Source of the DNA: Candidatus Krumholzibacteriia bacterium
GTDB taxonomy: Bacteria > Krumholzibacteriota > Krumholzibacteriia > LZORAL124-64-63
Length of the DNA stretch: 8,062 nt
Assembly (NCBI GenBank): GCA_030590265.1
Contig: JAUUYW010000145.1
Coordinates: 1-8,062 of the forward strand
Direction: 5' to 3'
The notes beneath the pieces are model-generated. The model did no database searches and was not told the origin of the DNA. It worked only from the letters and a program-made list of their open reading frames with translations. Both the position numbers and the translations under genes were made by a program. Positions within the stretch are counted from its first letter, which is position 1. The number at the start of each line of letters is the position of its first letter. Below, one piece after another: positions 1 through 6,234 of the stretch.

Positions 1-1
1 A

Positions 2-259
2 ATGTTCGCACTGATGGCCTGGGAGGAGTTGCCGGTTTATATCAATTTGAAATGTGACCCTGACCGGGCAGAGGCCTTGAGGGAAGAGCATGACGGTATC
101 ACCCCTGGCTATCACATGAACAAAAAGCACTGGAACAGCGTGGCCCTGTGTGGCACCGTGACCAGGGAGTTGATGCACGAGTTAGTAGATCATTCCTATC
201 AACTAGTGGTGGCCAGCTTGTCAAAAAAAGCCCGGGAAGAAAGGCCCTTCCCGGGCTGA
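2..259 (+). CDS. MmcQ/YjbR-family DNA-binding protein, C-terminal part (5' cut by window)
   Basis: The 85 visible residues match the C-terminal two thirds of the MmcQ/YjbR family (CyaY-like fold, usually about 115-125 residues). The family hallmarks are present: a CDPDRAEALRE stretch (about residues 18-28 of the visible part), PGYHMNKKHWN (35-45) and SYQLVVASLSKKAREE (64-79). Family members are small cytoplasmic proteins often annotated as DNA-binding; the biochemical role is poorly defined. The ATG at position 2 is probably an internal methionine, because this family has about 35-40 residues before this point and the frame is still open at the window edge. The stop TGA is at 257-259. The last six or so residues (ERPFPG) are encoded by the stem of the transcription terminator, so they are probably not part of the conserved fold. 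The gene is convergent with the DUF3943 gene. Confidence 0.88.
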   Translation: MFALMAWEELPVYINLKCDPDRAEALREEHDGITPGYHMNKKHWNSVALCGTVTRELMHELVDHSYQLVVASLSKKAREERPFPG

Positions 260-265
260 TTTTTT
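223..265. terminator. Bidirectional rho-independent terminator
   Basis: A perfect 11-bp inverted repeat has arms AGCCCGGGAAG (229-239) and CTTCCCGGGCT (247-257) around a 7-nt loop. It is followed on the plus strand by GA and six T (260-265), and preceded by seven A (223-229), which give a U-tract for minus-strand transcripts. It can therefore end both the YjbR-like gene arriving on the plus strand and the DUF3943 gene arriving on the minus strand (stop at 284-286). The right arm overlaps the YjbR stop codon. Confidence 0.93.
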
Positions 266-283
266 GAGATAATTATCGAGCAA

Positions 284-1678
284 TTAGAACTTATAAGAAA
301 CAAAAGTCCTCAACTCGATATTCTTCAGATGCGATTCAGGATAATCGTCAAAGTACGAATTGCGCAGGTAATAGGTGTATTCCAGGCCCAGCCCCCACTT
401 TTTGTAAATGCGTGGATTCAGGCTGGCCTGTGCCCAATGAATAAATTCATCACCTTTGGCGCCGCTAATGGTGTGGAACCAGTAAATCCAGTACCGGATG
501 CCAAAGGTTCCATATTTCCGGTGGTCCAGCATGGCAAACAATTTGAATTTGCTACCGGTTGTGTAGTTGTAATTCCGGCCATCGGCTGTTTCAAAACCAA
601 CATTGGATCCACCGAGAATGACAGCGTTCAGTTGAGCGCCGGTCAGGATTTGCATGGGTGCCGTTTGGTTGAAGCGTGAGATGATTCCGGCGCCGATACT
701 TTGGCCGCCAAACTGATAAATTCGCGAATCGAAATAGTCGTAGTCATAGAATATTCCGAACATGCTGCGATTGTCTTCCCCATGATTAAATTTTCTGCCA
801 TGGACCATACCGGTACCACTGACTTCATGAATCAAAGGGAATTTACCGTGCAGGGTCAAAGCAGTGCGGAGAGTGAAATAATCAAAGGGTTCGGGGTCGG
901 CCAAATCTTCAAAGGGATCTCCATAAAGGAAAGCAAGCTTCAGCAGATAGGCAGCCTGGCTGTTGCTCAGGTCGGTGCCATTGGCAACGTGGTTTGTGCC
1001 GGCGGTGATTTGGCCACCCAGATATCCCGGCATCCTGTCGTCAGGGTTTTCAGAATATCCATTGGATTTTCCAGTTACCAGACGATTAAACCCGCGGATA
1101 GGGTTGACGAAGAAGGCCCCTATTTCGCGGAAGGTGCGCTCGGAGCCGGAGGCGGTGTTGTCAAGGATAAGAGACGATATCCGGTAAGCAGTTTCACCCA
1201 TGTAAACGCCACCGGCGGAAGTGGTGATCCAGTCGTTGATGGCGGGAGGTTCAGCCTCCATGAACAATTCCCAGGCCATACTACCGGTCATGGTGTAGGG
1301 AATGGATCCCCAAAAATCGTGTCCGTTGGTGCGAGCGGCGTTGAAGAACTGCCCGCCGTGCAAAGGATGACCCCACTGGTTCATGGCCCAGTCATCGTGG
1401 TCCCAAACAAAACCTGTCTTCATGTTTTCTTTGACGGTGTTGAAGCCGATGTAGGCCCAGTCGGTGCCCAGAATTCGGCTGGGGGCCCAAACGCCTACGG
1501 TGAGCAAGACCAAATCGACAGCCAGGAGTTTGTTGTTGATTTCAGGCTCGAGGGTTTTCAGGGAATCAGATTTTGCCACTGGGTTGGCTGAAAGATCGTC
1601 GGCCAAAAGATTGCCGGGATAAAGCAGGCCCGGAAGAAGCAGAACAACCATAAGCAGGGAAATCAGTATTGTGCGCAT
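284..1678 (-). CDS. DUF3943 outer-membrane beta-barrel protein
   Basis: A protein of about 464 residues with a hydrophobic N-terminal signal peptide (about residues 1-26, likely cut near LLA/DD). The DUF3943 signature follows: a FVWDHDDWAMNQWGHPLHGG stretch (about 91-110), AARTNGHDFWGSIPYTMTGS (about 115-134), and a WELFMEAEPPAINDWITT / GGVYMGETAYRIS segment (137-169). In this family these conserved W, D, N, H, G and E residues form the N-terminal domain. The C-terminal half alternates aromatic and polar residues and ends in ...ELRTFVSYKF, with a terminal phenylalanine as expected of a BAM-assembled barrel. The molecular function of DUF3943 is unknown. The start is ambiguous: the ATG at 1678 overlaps the upstream TGA by one base (TGATG), while a GTG one codon earlier (1681) would give a 4-base overlap; a G-rich stretch upstream serves either. 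Translational coupling to the small barrel gene is likely. Stop TAA; the bidirectional terminator lies just downstream. Confidence 0.88.
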   Translation of the reverse strand: MRTILISLLMVVLLLPGLLYPGNLLADDLSANPVAKSDSLKTLEPEINNKLLAVDLVLLTVGVWAPSRILGTDWAYIGFNTVKENMKTGFVWDHDDWAMNQWGHPLHGGQFFNAARTNGHDFWGSIPYTMTGSMAWELFMEAEPPAINDWITTSAGGVYMGETAYRISSLILDNTASGSERTFREIGAFFVNPIRGFNRLVTGKSNGYSENPDDRMPGYLGGQITAGTNHVANGTDLSNSQAAYLLKLAFLYGDPFEDLADPEPFDYFTLRTALTLHGKFPLIHEVSGTGMVHGRKFNHGEDNRSMFGIFYDYDYFDSRIYQFGGQSIGAGIISRFNQTAPMQILTGAQLNAVILGGSNVGFETADGRNYNYTTGSKFKLFAMLDHRKYGTFGIRYWIYWFHTISGAKGDEFIHWAQASLNPRIYKKWGLGLEYTYYLRNSYFDDYPESHLKNIELRTFVSYKF

Positions 1679-2184
1679 CACAGCAACCCCACCCCCCAGA
1701 AGACAACGGTGTCGCTGATGGTGTCGGATCCCAGCGAATACCCTTGATAGGTTTGGTTGGTGCCGATGCCGACAAAGGCACTCAGATGCCGGGTATAGAC
1801 AGCTTCGAGTTTGAGGCGGGCATCGAGGGTGAAAAATTTGCTGGTGTCGATGTCAGGGTTCTCGGAACCATCGGGAATGACATGCCGATAACCCAGGTCG
1901 GCGCCCAGGTAGAGCCAGGAATTGAGGGGAAACCGGCGCCCCAGGCTGAGACTCAGAAAGAATGACTTTTCCCGGTTTTCAAAGGCATGATAGCCACCGA
2001 TGCTGGTTTCGGCATACCAGTGGTGGTAAATGAAACGGGTCCCAGTCGTGATTTGGGTGACATTGCTGCCGGCGGTAACCCATTGGAAGTCGAAATTTGC
2101 TTCCTGGGCCTGGGTCGCCGGCGGTGCTGTTAGCCAGAGGGCCAAGGCCAAGGCTAAAGTCAGAAGGTAAAGTGGTTTTTTCAT
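1678..2184 (-). CDS. Small outer-membrane beta-barrel protein (unassigned family)
   Basis: A 168-residue protein with a textbook signal peptide: MKK, then an Ala/Leu-rich core, then a PPATQA/QE cleavage site near residue 26. The mature part is a run of amphipathic strands rich in aromatic residues and glycine (FIYHHWYAETSIGGYHAF about 51-68, SFFLSLSLGRRF 74-85, WLYLGADLGYRHV 90-102, SAFVGIGTNQTYQGYSLG 135-152). It ends in VVFWGVGLL, consistent with an 8-strand outer-membrane barrel. I do not recognise a named family. The frame stays open upstream to a GTG at 2265, but the ATG at 2184 is chosen because the signal peptide begins there; its ribosome binding site is weak (GGA, 8 nt upstream). The stop codon overlaps the DUF3943 start, so the two are probably co-translated and may act together in the outer membrane (inference). 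Confidence 0.82.
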   Translation of the reverse strand: MKKPLYLLTLALALALWLTAPPATQAQEANFDFQWVTAGSNVTQITTGTRFIYHHWYAETSIGGYHAFENREKSFFLSLSLGRRFPLNSWLYLGADLGYRHVIPDGSENPDIDTSKFFTLDARLKLEAVYTRHLSAFVGIGTNQTYQGYSLGSDTISDTVVFWGVGLL

Positions 2185-2203
2185 CAATGAAATCCGTTCA
2201 GAG

Positions 2204-2247
2204 GAATCCTGAAGGCGATTTTGCCATAAAAAATCTTTCAGGGATTC
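2204..2247 (-). repeat. Imperfect inverted repeat in the intercistronic gap
   Basis: GAATCCTGAA (2204-2213) pairs with TTCAGGGATTC (2237-2247): ten base pairs with one bulged base, around a 23-nt loop that holds a small GGC/GCC stem and, on the minus strand, a run of six T. There is no U-tract after the stem in the minus direction, so it is not a standard terminator. It could be a processing or attenuation hairpin in read-through mRNA from the CapA-like gene. A transcript starting at the candidate promoter near 2237 would lack the 5' arm. Confidence 0.55.
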
Positions 2248-2273
2248 TACACGAACCGATTGCACATCATCAA
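2244..2273 (-). promoter_or_regulatory. Candidate sigma70-type promoter for the barrel/DUF3943 pair
   Basis: Reading the minus strand, a -35-like TTGATG (2273-2268) and a -10-like TAGAAT (2249-2244) are separated by 18 bp. The predicted start of transcription is near 2237, giving a leader of roughly 50 nt before the ATG at 2184. The position in the 120-bp gap after the CapA-like gene fits an internal promoter. The match is by eye only, and the -10 overlaps one arm of an inverted repeat. Confidence 0.4.
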
Positions 2274-2304
2274 GCTATACGTTGCATAGTTGGCGAACCA
2301 AATT

Positions 2305-5300
2305 TTACCGCAACAAAGTGACCTTTTGCCGAGCCCGCAGATCGCCAATCCTGGCTTGAACCAAATAGATCCCGCTGGAGAGCCCGCGTCCACTGTCGTC
2401 TTGCCCATCCCAGGTCATTCCGTGACGTTTTCCAGCTGGCAACAATCCCCGGTGAAGGGTCCTGACTTTTCGGCCACGCACATCAAAAACTTCAATCACA
2501 ACTTCAGATGAGGATGCTGCCTGGCTGACTTTGGAGAGATCCAAATCTATGGTGATGCGTGGGTTGAAGGGGTTGGGGAAACACGTCAATGCAACATGGT
2601 TCAAATTGGGGCTTTCATGGGGTGTTGCACTGAGCTGAGTTGGTCCATAGGCTGTTTCTTCATAGTTGATAACGACTTCGAGCAGAGTGGTGTCGGTGCT
2701 GCGAACTTGCAGATAGCGGAAATTGTTGGGCGAAGGAATATCGATGTCACTGCCAGCAGCAGACCAGGGCTCCCATTCAACAAATGAGAGGTCGTCGAAC
2801 CAGCTGTATCCCGTATCAGCTTCTGGAGGTTCGTGACCACAACGCATTTCGAAGTAGACTGCATCGGCAGGTGTCTCCAAATCGCGCCATTGATGAACCC
2901 AATCGCTGGAGCCATCTACCCGCGGTGCCAAATCGATATCCTCAAGAGGGGTTTCCACATACCTGCTGTTGTAGAAACGCACCATGGTGCGAGCCTGGTA
3001 GGCATTGTCGGTGCGCAGCCAGGCGGTAGCCGAGTGTTCCTTGCTGGGGTCGCAAGGCAGATGTTTTTCAAGGTCGGTGCCGGTTTGATCGGGTGCATCG
3101 GAAAAACGACGCAGCCGGAGTGAGCGCTCACCGCTGTGGATGATGTCGGTGACCAGTTCTTCGTCGTCGGTGTTGATGTCCCAAAGGTCGGCGCCTTCAT
3201 CTTCAAATCCGCCGTGCCAGAGAATTTCCCGCCCCCAGCGAACTTCGAAGGGACCGCCACCAACAAGGTCGCTGATGGCCGAAAGGTTGCCTTGGCCTGT
3301 AAGTTTAACCGGGGCGGAAACTGCGTAACCAGCCGACTCAATCAAAGGTAATATTACTTCTGTGTTGTGAAGGGTCGAGTCAATGGCTGTCCGGCTCAAG
3401 TGGATGCGGGCTTCGTTGCTGTCGATCATGGGCACGACCAGGGCGTTCATGGGTCGCGAATAATCAGCCAACCGGTCCACGATTTCGCGTCTCAGGTTGC
3501 CGGTGACCGGTTCGGGAATCCAGTGGTTGATCCAGGCTGGTGTGAAGCGATAGCCGGTGATGCCGGTCTTTTCTATTTCCAGGGTCAACACCATAGTTGG
3601 CATGGTTTCGGGGTAATAAAGATCGAAGATGAAATTGCCCAGGCTGTGGGCGATGAGTTTACCTTGGTAGGACTCAAACCCTTGCAGGACATGGGGATGG
3701 TGGTTTATCAGCACGTCGGCACCCAGGTCGATGGCTTGCCTGCGCAGTTCCCGTTCTCCTGGGGTGGGTTCGTTGCGGAATTGGAAATCCGGGTCGTTGG
3801 GGGAAATGCTGGCTGCTTCAATACGAGGTTGTGTCCATGGCAATCCTGTAGCTGGTCCATTAGGCAATCCATCAGGCAATCCATCAGGTGGTGGCCCAGT
3901 TTGGTATTCGTCACCACTGTGGGTTTGCACGATTACGATATCGGACAACGGGCGCGTGTAGTCGATGGATGAGGCCAGGTTGTGCGGTAATAAATAAGCA
4001 AAACCAGGTTTGTCGTAACCGGCGTCCAGGAATGGTTGGTAATTCCATTGTCGACCAGAGCGGTTGCAAAGGCCCAGAAAACCCATGCGCACGCCTTTTT
4101 CAGTCCAGAAGGTGGGCAGCAGGGCCATGTATTCGGTAGAGCCGGCACCACTGTAACGAATATTCAATTGGTCCAGTCCGTCCATGGTGTCGAGCATGCC
4201 GATTTCACCGTAGTCGACGATGTGGTTGTTGCCCAGGGTGACCAGGTCCACACCTGCGTAGGAGACACCAAAAATGTTCTCTGGTTTGCTGCGGAAGACA
4301 ACACTTTTTGTGGGGTGAGGAGAGCCTCGGTCTGTGTAGGGAACCTCCAGGTTAGCAACGTTAACATCGGCGGCCTGACCGAAGATTTCCAGGGTGGGTT
4401 CGAAGAGGTATTCGATGCCGTGGGTGTCGATGATTCCGCCGTTATTTTCATAGCCTCGGCCGGTGAAAATATCGCCTACGAAATTCACCGTCAGGGGGCC
4501 TTCCAGGCTTCCGGGGGAAAGGGCAATTTGGCAGGTGTCGCCTGCGGCCAGACCATCCGGGTCGGTGACCATCAGGCCAACGGTGTAGGGATAGTCGGCG
4601 TGGACCAGAAATTCGTGTGAAGGATTTTCCAGGTCGGAGGTGGTGCTGTCGCCAAAGTCCCAGGCCCAGGTATGGGTGTCGGAATCAGGGTCGAAAACTT
4701 CACCCTGAAACTGGATTGAGAGGCGGGAAACTTTGTCGCTGATTTTCTGTTCCTCTTCTACGGTATACAGTATACGAACAAAAGGGGAACGAGGGAGATC
4801 ATCGGTCACATCGGCTATGGAATCAAAAAGTATGGTGCCCATGGGGCCAGAATCGGCATCATTGACGTATATCAACTGGTTGAGGTCTGGCTGGTAGCCA
4901 AATCTGGTTTGCCAATCACGTCCGATAGGTAAAAGATATAAATGCCATTGTTCCAACTGATAAGAGCCTTGGTATACTGTATACCAATCATTGCTAGCAG
5001 GCAAATCGCGGCCATAGAAGGTATAAAAGAGCTCATTGACCCCATCACTTACACCGATGGCCTGCATTTCACCCTTATCTTCTCCAAAAATGGCGATTTG
5101 CCACACCGTGGTATCAGCCACAGCCATTGGAGTGATGATTTGGGTCTTCCAGGTGTTGCCAAAAAGGCGCAGGCTGGAGCCGTGGCCACCATAGGGATTG
5201 TGGTCATTCAGTTCCCATTTCAGGGGCTCAAGATCTTGTTCGGGATAGGACTCAAAATCGGGTGGACCGGACTCAAAATCCTCAATCAACACGCCTCGGG

Positions 5301-5367
5301 ATTGCCCCAGGACAGGTGAAAAGGCCATCAGGCAAACCCATAAAATCATAAGACTGAATCGAAACAA
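2305..5367 (-). CDS. Secreted multi-domain CapA-like metallophosphatase with PKD and C-terminal sorting domain
   Basis: With the TTG start at 5367 the protein is 1020 residues. Residues 1-22 form a signal peptide (ending VLGQ). About 26-200 is a jelly-roll-like module beginning IEDFESG. About 212-285 is a PKD domain (AWDFGDSTTSDLENPSHEF). About 291-625 is a CapA / PGA_cap metallophosphatase domain with VNFVGDIFTGRG (294-305), ANLEVP (338-343), LGNNHIVDYG (378-387), QTHSGDEYQ (481-489), INHHPHVLQGF (554-564) and AHSLGNFIFD (573-582). About 712-866 is a second CBM-like beta-sandwich (HGGFEDEG...WFDDLSFVEW). About 925-1020 is an FlgD-like / T9SS type A-like sorting domain (FPNPFNP...GRGLSSGIYLVQA). 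CapA proteins are linked to poly-gamma-glutamate capsules, but the domain is also widespread without a capsule locus, and no capBC neighbours are visible. The substrate is unknown. The enzyme probably acts at the cell surface or is released (inference). A short PDGL-type repeat sits in the insert after THSGDEYQ. Confidence 0.85.
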   Translation of the reverse strand: MFRFSLMILWVCLMAFSPVLGQSRGVLIEDFESGPPDFESYPEQDLEPLKWELNDHNPYGGHGSSLRLFGNTWKTQIITPMAVADTTVWQIAIFGEDKGEMQAIGVSDGVNELFYTFYGRDLPASNDWYTVYQGSYQLEQWHLYLLPIGRDWQTRFGYQPDLNQLIYVNDADSGPMGTILFDSIADVTDDLPRSPFVRILYTVEEEQKISDKVSRLSIQFQGEVFDPDSDTHTWAWDFGDSTTSDLENPSHEFLVHADYPYTVGLMVTDPDGLAAGDTCQIALSPGSLEGPLTVNFVGDIFTGRGYENNGGIIDTHGIEYLFEPTLEIFGQAADVNVANLEVPYTDRGSPHPTKSVVFRSKPENIFGVSYAGVDLVTLGNNHIVDYGEIGMLDTMDGLDQLNIRYSGAGSTEYMALLPTFWTEKGVRMGFLGLCNRSGRQWNYQPFLDAGYDKPGFAYLLPHNLASSIDYTRPLSDIVIVQTHSGDEYQTGPPPDGLPDGLPNGPATGLPWTQPRIEAASISPNDPDFQFRNEPTPGERELRRQAIDLGADVLINHHPHVLQGFESYQGKLIAHSLGNFIFDLYYPETMPTMVLTLEIEKTGITGYRFTPAWINHWIPEPVTGNLRREIVDRLADYSRPMNALVVPMIDSNEARIHLSRTAIDSTLHNTEVILPLIESAGYAVSAPVKLTGQGNLSAISDLVGGGPFEVRWGREILWHGGFEDEGADLWDINTDDEELVTDIIHSGERSLRLRRFSDAPDQTGTDLEKHLPCDPSKEHSATAWLRTDNAYQARTMVRFYNSRYVETPLEDIDLAPRVDGSSDWVHQWRDLETPADAVYFEMRCGHEPPEADTGYSWFDDLSFVEWEPWSAAGSDIDIPSPNNFRYLQVRSTDTTLLEVVINYEETAYGPTQLSATPHESPNLNHVALTCFPNPFNPRITIDLDLSKVSQAASSSEVVIEVFDVRGRKVRTLHRGLLPAGKRHGMTWDGQDDSGRGLSSGIYLVQARIGDLRARQKVTLLR
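3857..3892 (-). repeat. Three tandem 12-bp units within the CapA-like gene
   Basis: Units ccattaggcaat (3857-3868), ccatcaggcaat (3869-3880) and ccatcaggtggt (3881-3892) lie head to tail, the first two differing at one base. On the coding strand they give PPDGLPDGLPNG, a tetrapeptide-type repeat followed by a more degenerate PATGLP. The tract lies in an insert between the THSGDEYQ motif and the HHPH motif of the metallophosphatase domain, where length variation by slippage would be tolerated in frame. Confidence 0.8.
4763..4775. repeat. GTATAC-A-GTATAC palindrome in the CapA-like gene
   Basis: A perfect 13-bp palindrome centred on 4769. With one flanking base on each side, its reverse complement (CGTATACTGTATACC) matches 14 of 15 bases of the palindrome at 4969-4987. 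It encodes R-I-L-Y-T-V, in a different frame from the other copy. Confidence 0.7.
4969..4987. repeat. 19-bp perfect palindrome in the CapA-like gene
   Basis: TTGGTATAC (4969-4977) and GTATACCAA (4979-4987) are exact inverted repeats around one central base (4978). The coding strand reads W-Y-T-V-Y-Q. The symmetry resembles a homodimeric regulator site, but no regulator gene is in the window and the site lies in coding sequence. Confidence 0.75.
5248..5280 (-). repeat. Two 12-bp direct repeats encoding DFES twice
   Basis: ggactcaaaatc occurs at 5248-5259 and exactly again at 5269-5280, offset by 21 bp. The coding strand gives DFESGPP-DFESYPE at the start of the mature protein. It may be a small in-frame duplication. 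Confidence 0.75.
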
Positions 5368-5379
5368 AGCAGGCCTCCT
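5365..5379 (-). promoter_or_regulatory. Shine-Dalgarno AGGAGG that decides a TTG start
   Basis: On the minus strand AGGAGG (5379-5374) stands 6 nt before an in-frame TTG (5367-5365), which is followed by FRFSLMILWVCLMAFSPVLGQ, a short basic residue plus hydrophobic core typical of a signal peptide. The upstream GTG (5415) overlaps the alkylation-repair stop codon and has no evident Shine-Dalgarno sequence. The downstream ATG (5349) lacks a well-spaced one and would drop the arginine before the hydrophobic core. Confidence 0.75.
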
Positions 5380-5411
5380 GACATGGTTCCCAAAATCGTA
5401 ACATGAAAGTA

Positions 5412-6119
5412 TCACGAAATCGTTCCCTTGAGATACTGCAAACGAAGATCTTCAGGGAATTTTTCGATGGCGTAGCGCAGCATGGTGCGGGGCATATCAC
5501 CATAAAATTGCAGCAGGAATTTTTCCTCCACAGCCCGATCCCGATTGCCAATTTCGCGCAACATCCAACCGACGACCTTGTGGATCAAATCGTGGTCATC
5601 GTGGAGAAGCTTTTGGGCTACCAACAGGGCATCCTGATAGTCATTGGCCCGGATAAAATGGTAGGTGGCCATCATGGCGATGCGACGCTCCCACAGAATT
5701 TTGGAATTGGCCATTTGCAGCAACAAAGTTCGGGGGCGTTTTTCAAGCCAGGGACCAACAATAAAGTGCGCGGATGAATCGACCAGATCCCAGTTGTTGA
5801 TGTATGAGGTATTGTCCAAGTAGAGGTTGAAGATGTCGCGTTGTTTGTCTTCATCAGCGCGGGGGAATTGCCAGACCAGGATGAAGAGAGCCAGCAATCG
5901 TTCTTCATGAAATTTGGATTGCAGCAGGCGGGTGATCTGCTTCAAAGTAAGATCACGGCCATGGCGGGCCATTTTTCGGGTTTCGGGCACGCGAATGCCC
6001 AGGAAAATGTCGCCTTCACCATATTGACCGGGTCCGGTTTTGAAAAATCCCTGGGCGTGGGCGGCTTTCTTGGCGTCGCCTAGGGATTTCATTTCCGCTT
6101 GGATCTGTTTGAGATTCAT
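5412..6119 (-). CDS. DNA alkylation repair protein, AlkD-like HEAT-repeat glycosylase
   Basis: A 235-residue protein of the DNA_alkylation_repair (AlkC/AlkD) family, of the usual length for AlkD. It has the typical GIRVPETRKMAR segment (41-52), NNWDLVDSS (108-116), WERRIAMMAT (143-152) and HKVVGWMLREIG (180-191). The spacing of W110, D114, R146 and W185 matches that of the AlkD active-site residues from Bacillus cereus (W109, D113, R148, W187: same W-to-D step of 4 and R-to-W step of 39), so an active N-glycosylase for N3/N7-alkylated purines is likely. It is predicted to be cytoplasmic, with no signal peptide. The ATG at 6119 has an AAGGAA 9 nt upstream. The stop is 44 bp before the CapA-like TTG start on the same strand, so they may share a transcript, though a functional link is doubtful. 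No convincing minus-strand promoter was found in 6120-6234. Confidence 0.92.
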   Translation of the reverse strand: MNLKQIQAEMKSLGDAKKAAHAQGFFKTGPGQYGEGDIFLGIRVPETRKMARHGRDLTLKQITRLLQSKFHEERLLALFILVWQFPRADEDKQRDIFNLYLDNTSYINNWDLVDSSAHFIVGPWLEKRPRTLLLQMANSKILWERRIAMMATYHFIRANDYQDALLVAQKLLHDDHDLIHKVVGWMLREIGNRDRAVEEKFLLQFYGDMPRTMLRYAIEKFPEDLRLQYLKGTIS

Positions 6120-6160
6120 GGGCAGTATTTCCTTGGAAGAGCAATCGACAATATCATTTG

Positions 6161-6189
6161 TTGGCTAGGCCGCTTACCTTAAAGATAAT
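6161..6189 (+). promoter_or_regulatory. Candidate sigma70-type promoter for the ABM-domain gene
   Basis: TTGGCT (6161-6166) and GATAAT (6184-6189) match -35 and -10 consensus at 4/6 and 5/6 positions with an ideal 17-bp spacer. Transcription would begin near 6196, leaving about 39 nt before the ATG at 6235. It lies in the 115-bp divergent region between this gene and the alkylation-repair gene. Confidence 0.55.
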
Positions 6190-6221
6190 TGCGAAAAACC
6201 TGAAAGCCTACCGCAAACCAC

Positions 6222-6226
6222 AGGAG
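6222..6226 (+). promoter_or_regulatory. Ribosome binding site of the ABM-domain gene
   Basis: AGGAG is 8 nt upstream of the ATG at 6235. This confirms the start chosen for the small monooxygenase. Confidence 0.8.
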
Positions 6227-6234
6227 CCGAATCC

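Noticed and set aside
701..1591. A 296-codon open frame on the plus strand, opposite the DUF3943 gene
   Set aside because: The antisense strand of a well-supported outer-membrane gene; no ribosome binding site, no recognisable domain, low-complexity Gly/Val composition typical of a shadow frame.
2185..2265. N-terminal extension of the small barrel protein to a GTG at 2265
   Set aside because: It would put 27 polar residues before a complete signal peptide, and it covers the candidate promoter and hairpin.
2281..2315. Possible hairpin (GTTGC...GCAAC with an inner TTGG/CCAA) at the end of the CapA-like gene
   Set aside because: Short interrupted stems and no U-tract in the minus direction; not a convincing terminator.
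3367..4620. Long plus-strand frames (201 and 194 codons) opposite the CapA-like gene
   Set aside because: Complement of conserved metallophosphatase codons, without a start signal or family resemblance; the minus-strand frame carries all motifs.
5282..5551. An 89-codon minus-strand frame spanning the AlkD/CapA junction
   Set aside because: Overlaps two real genes in another frame, with no homology recognised and no ribosome binding site at its start.
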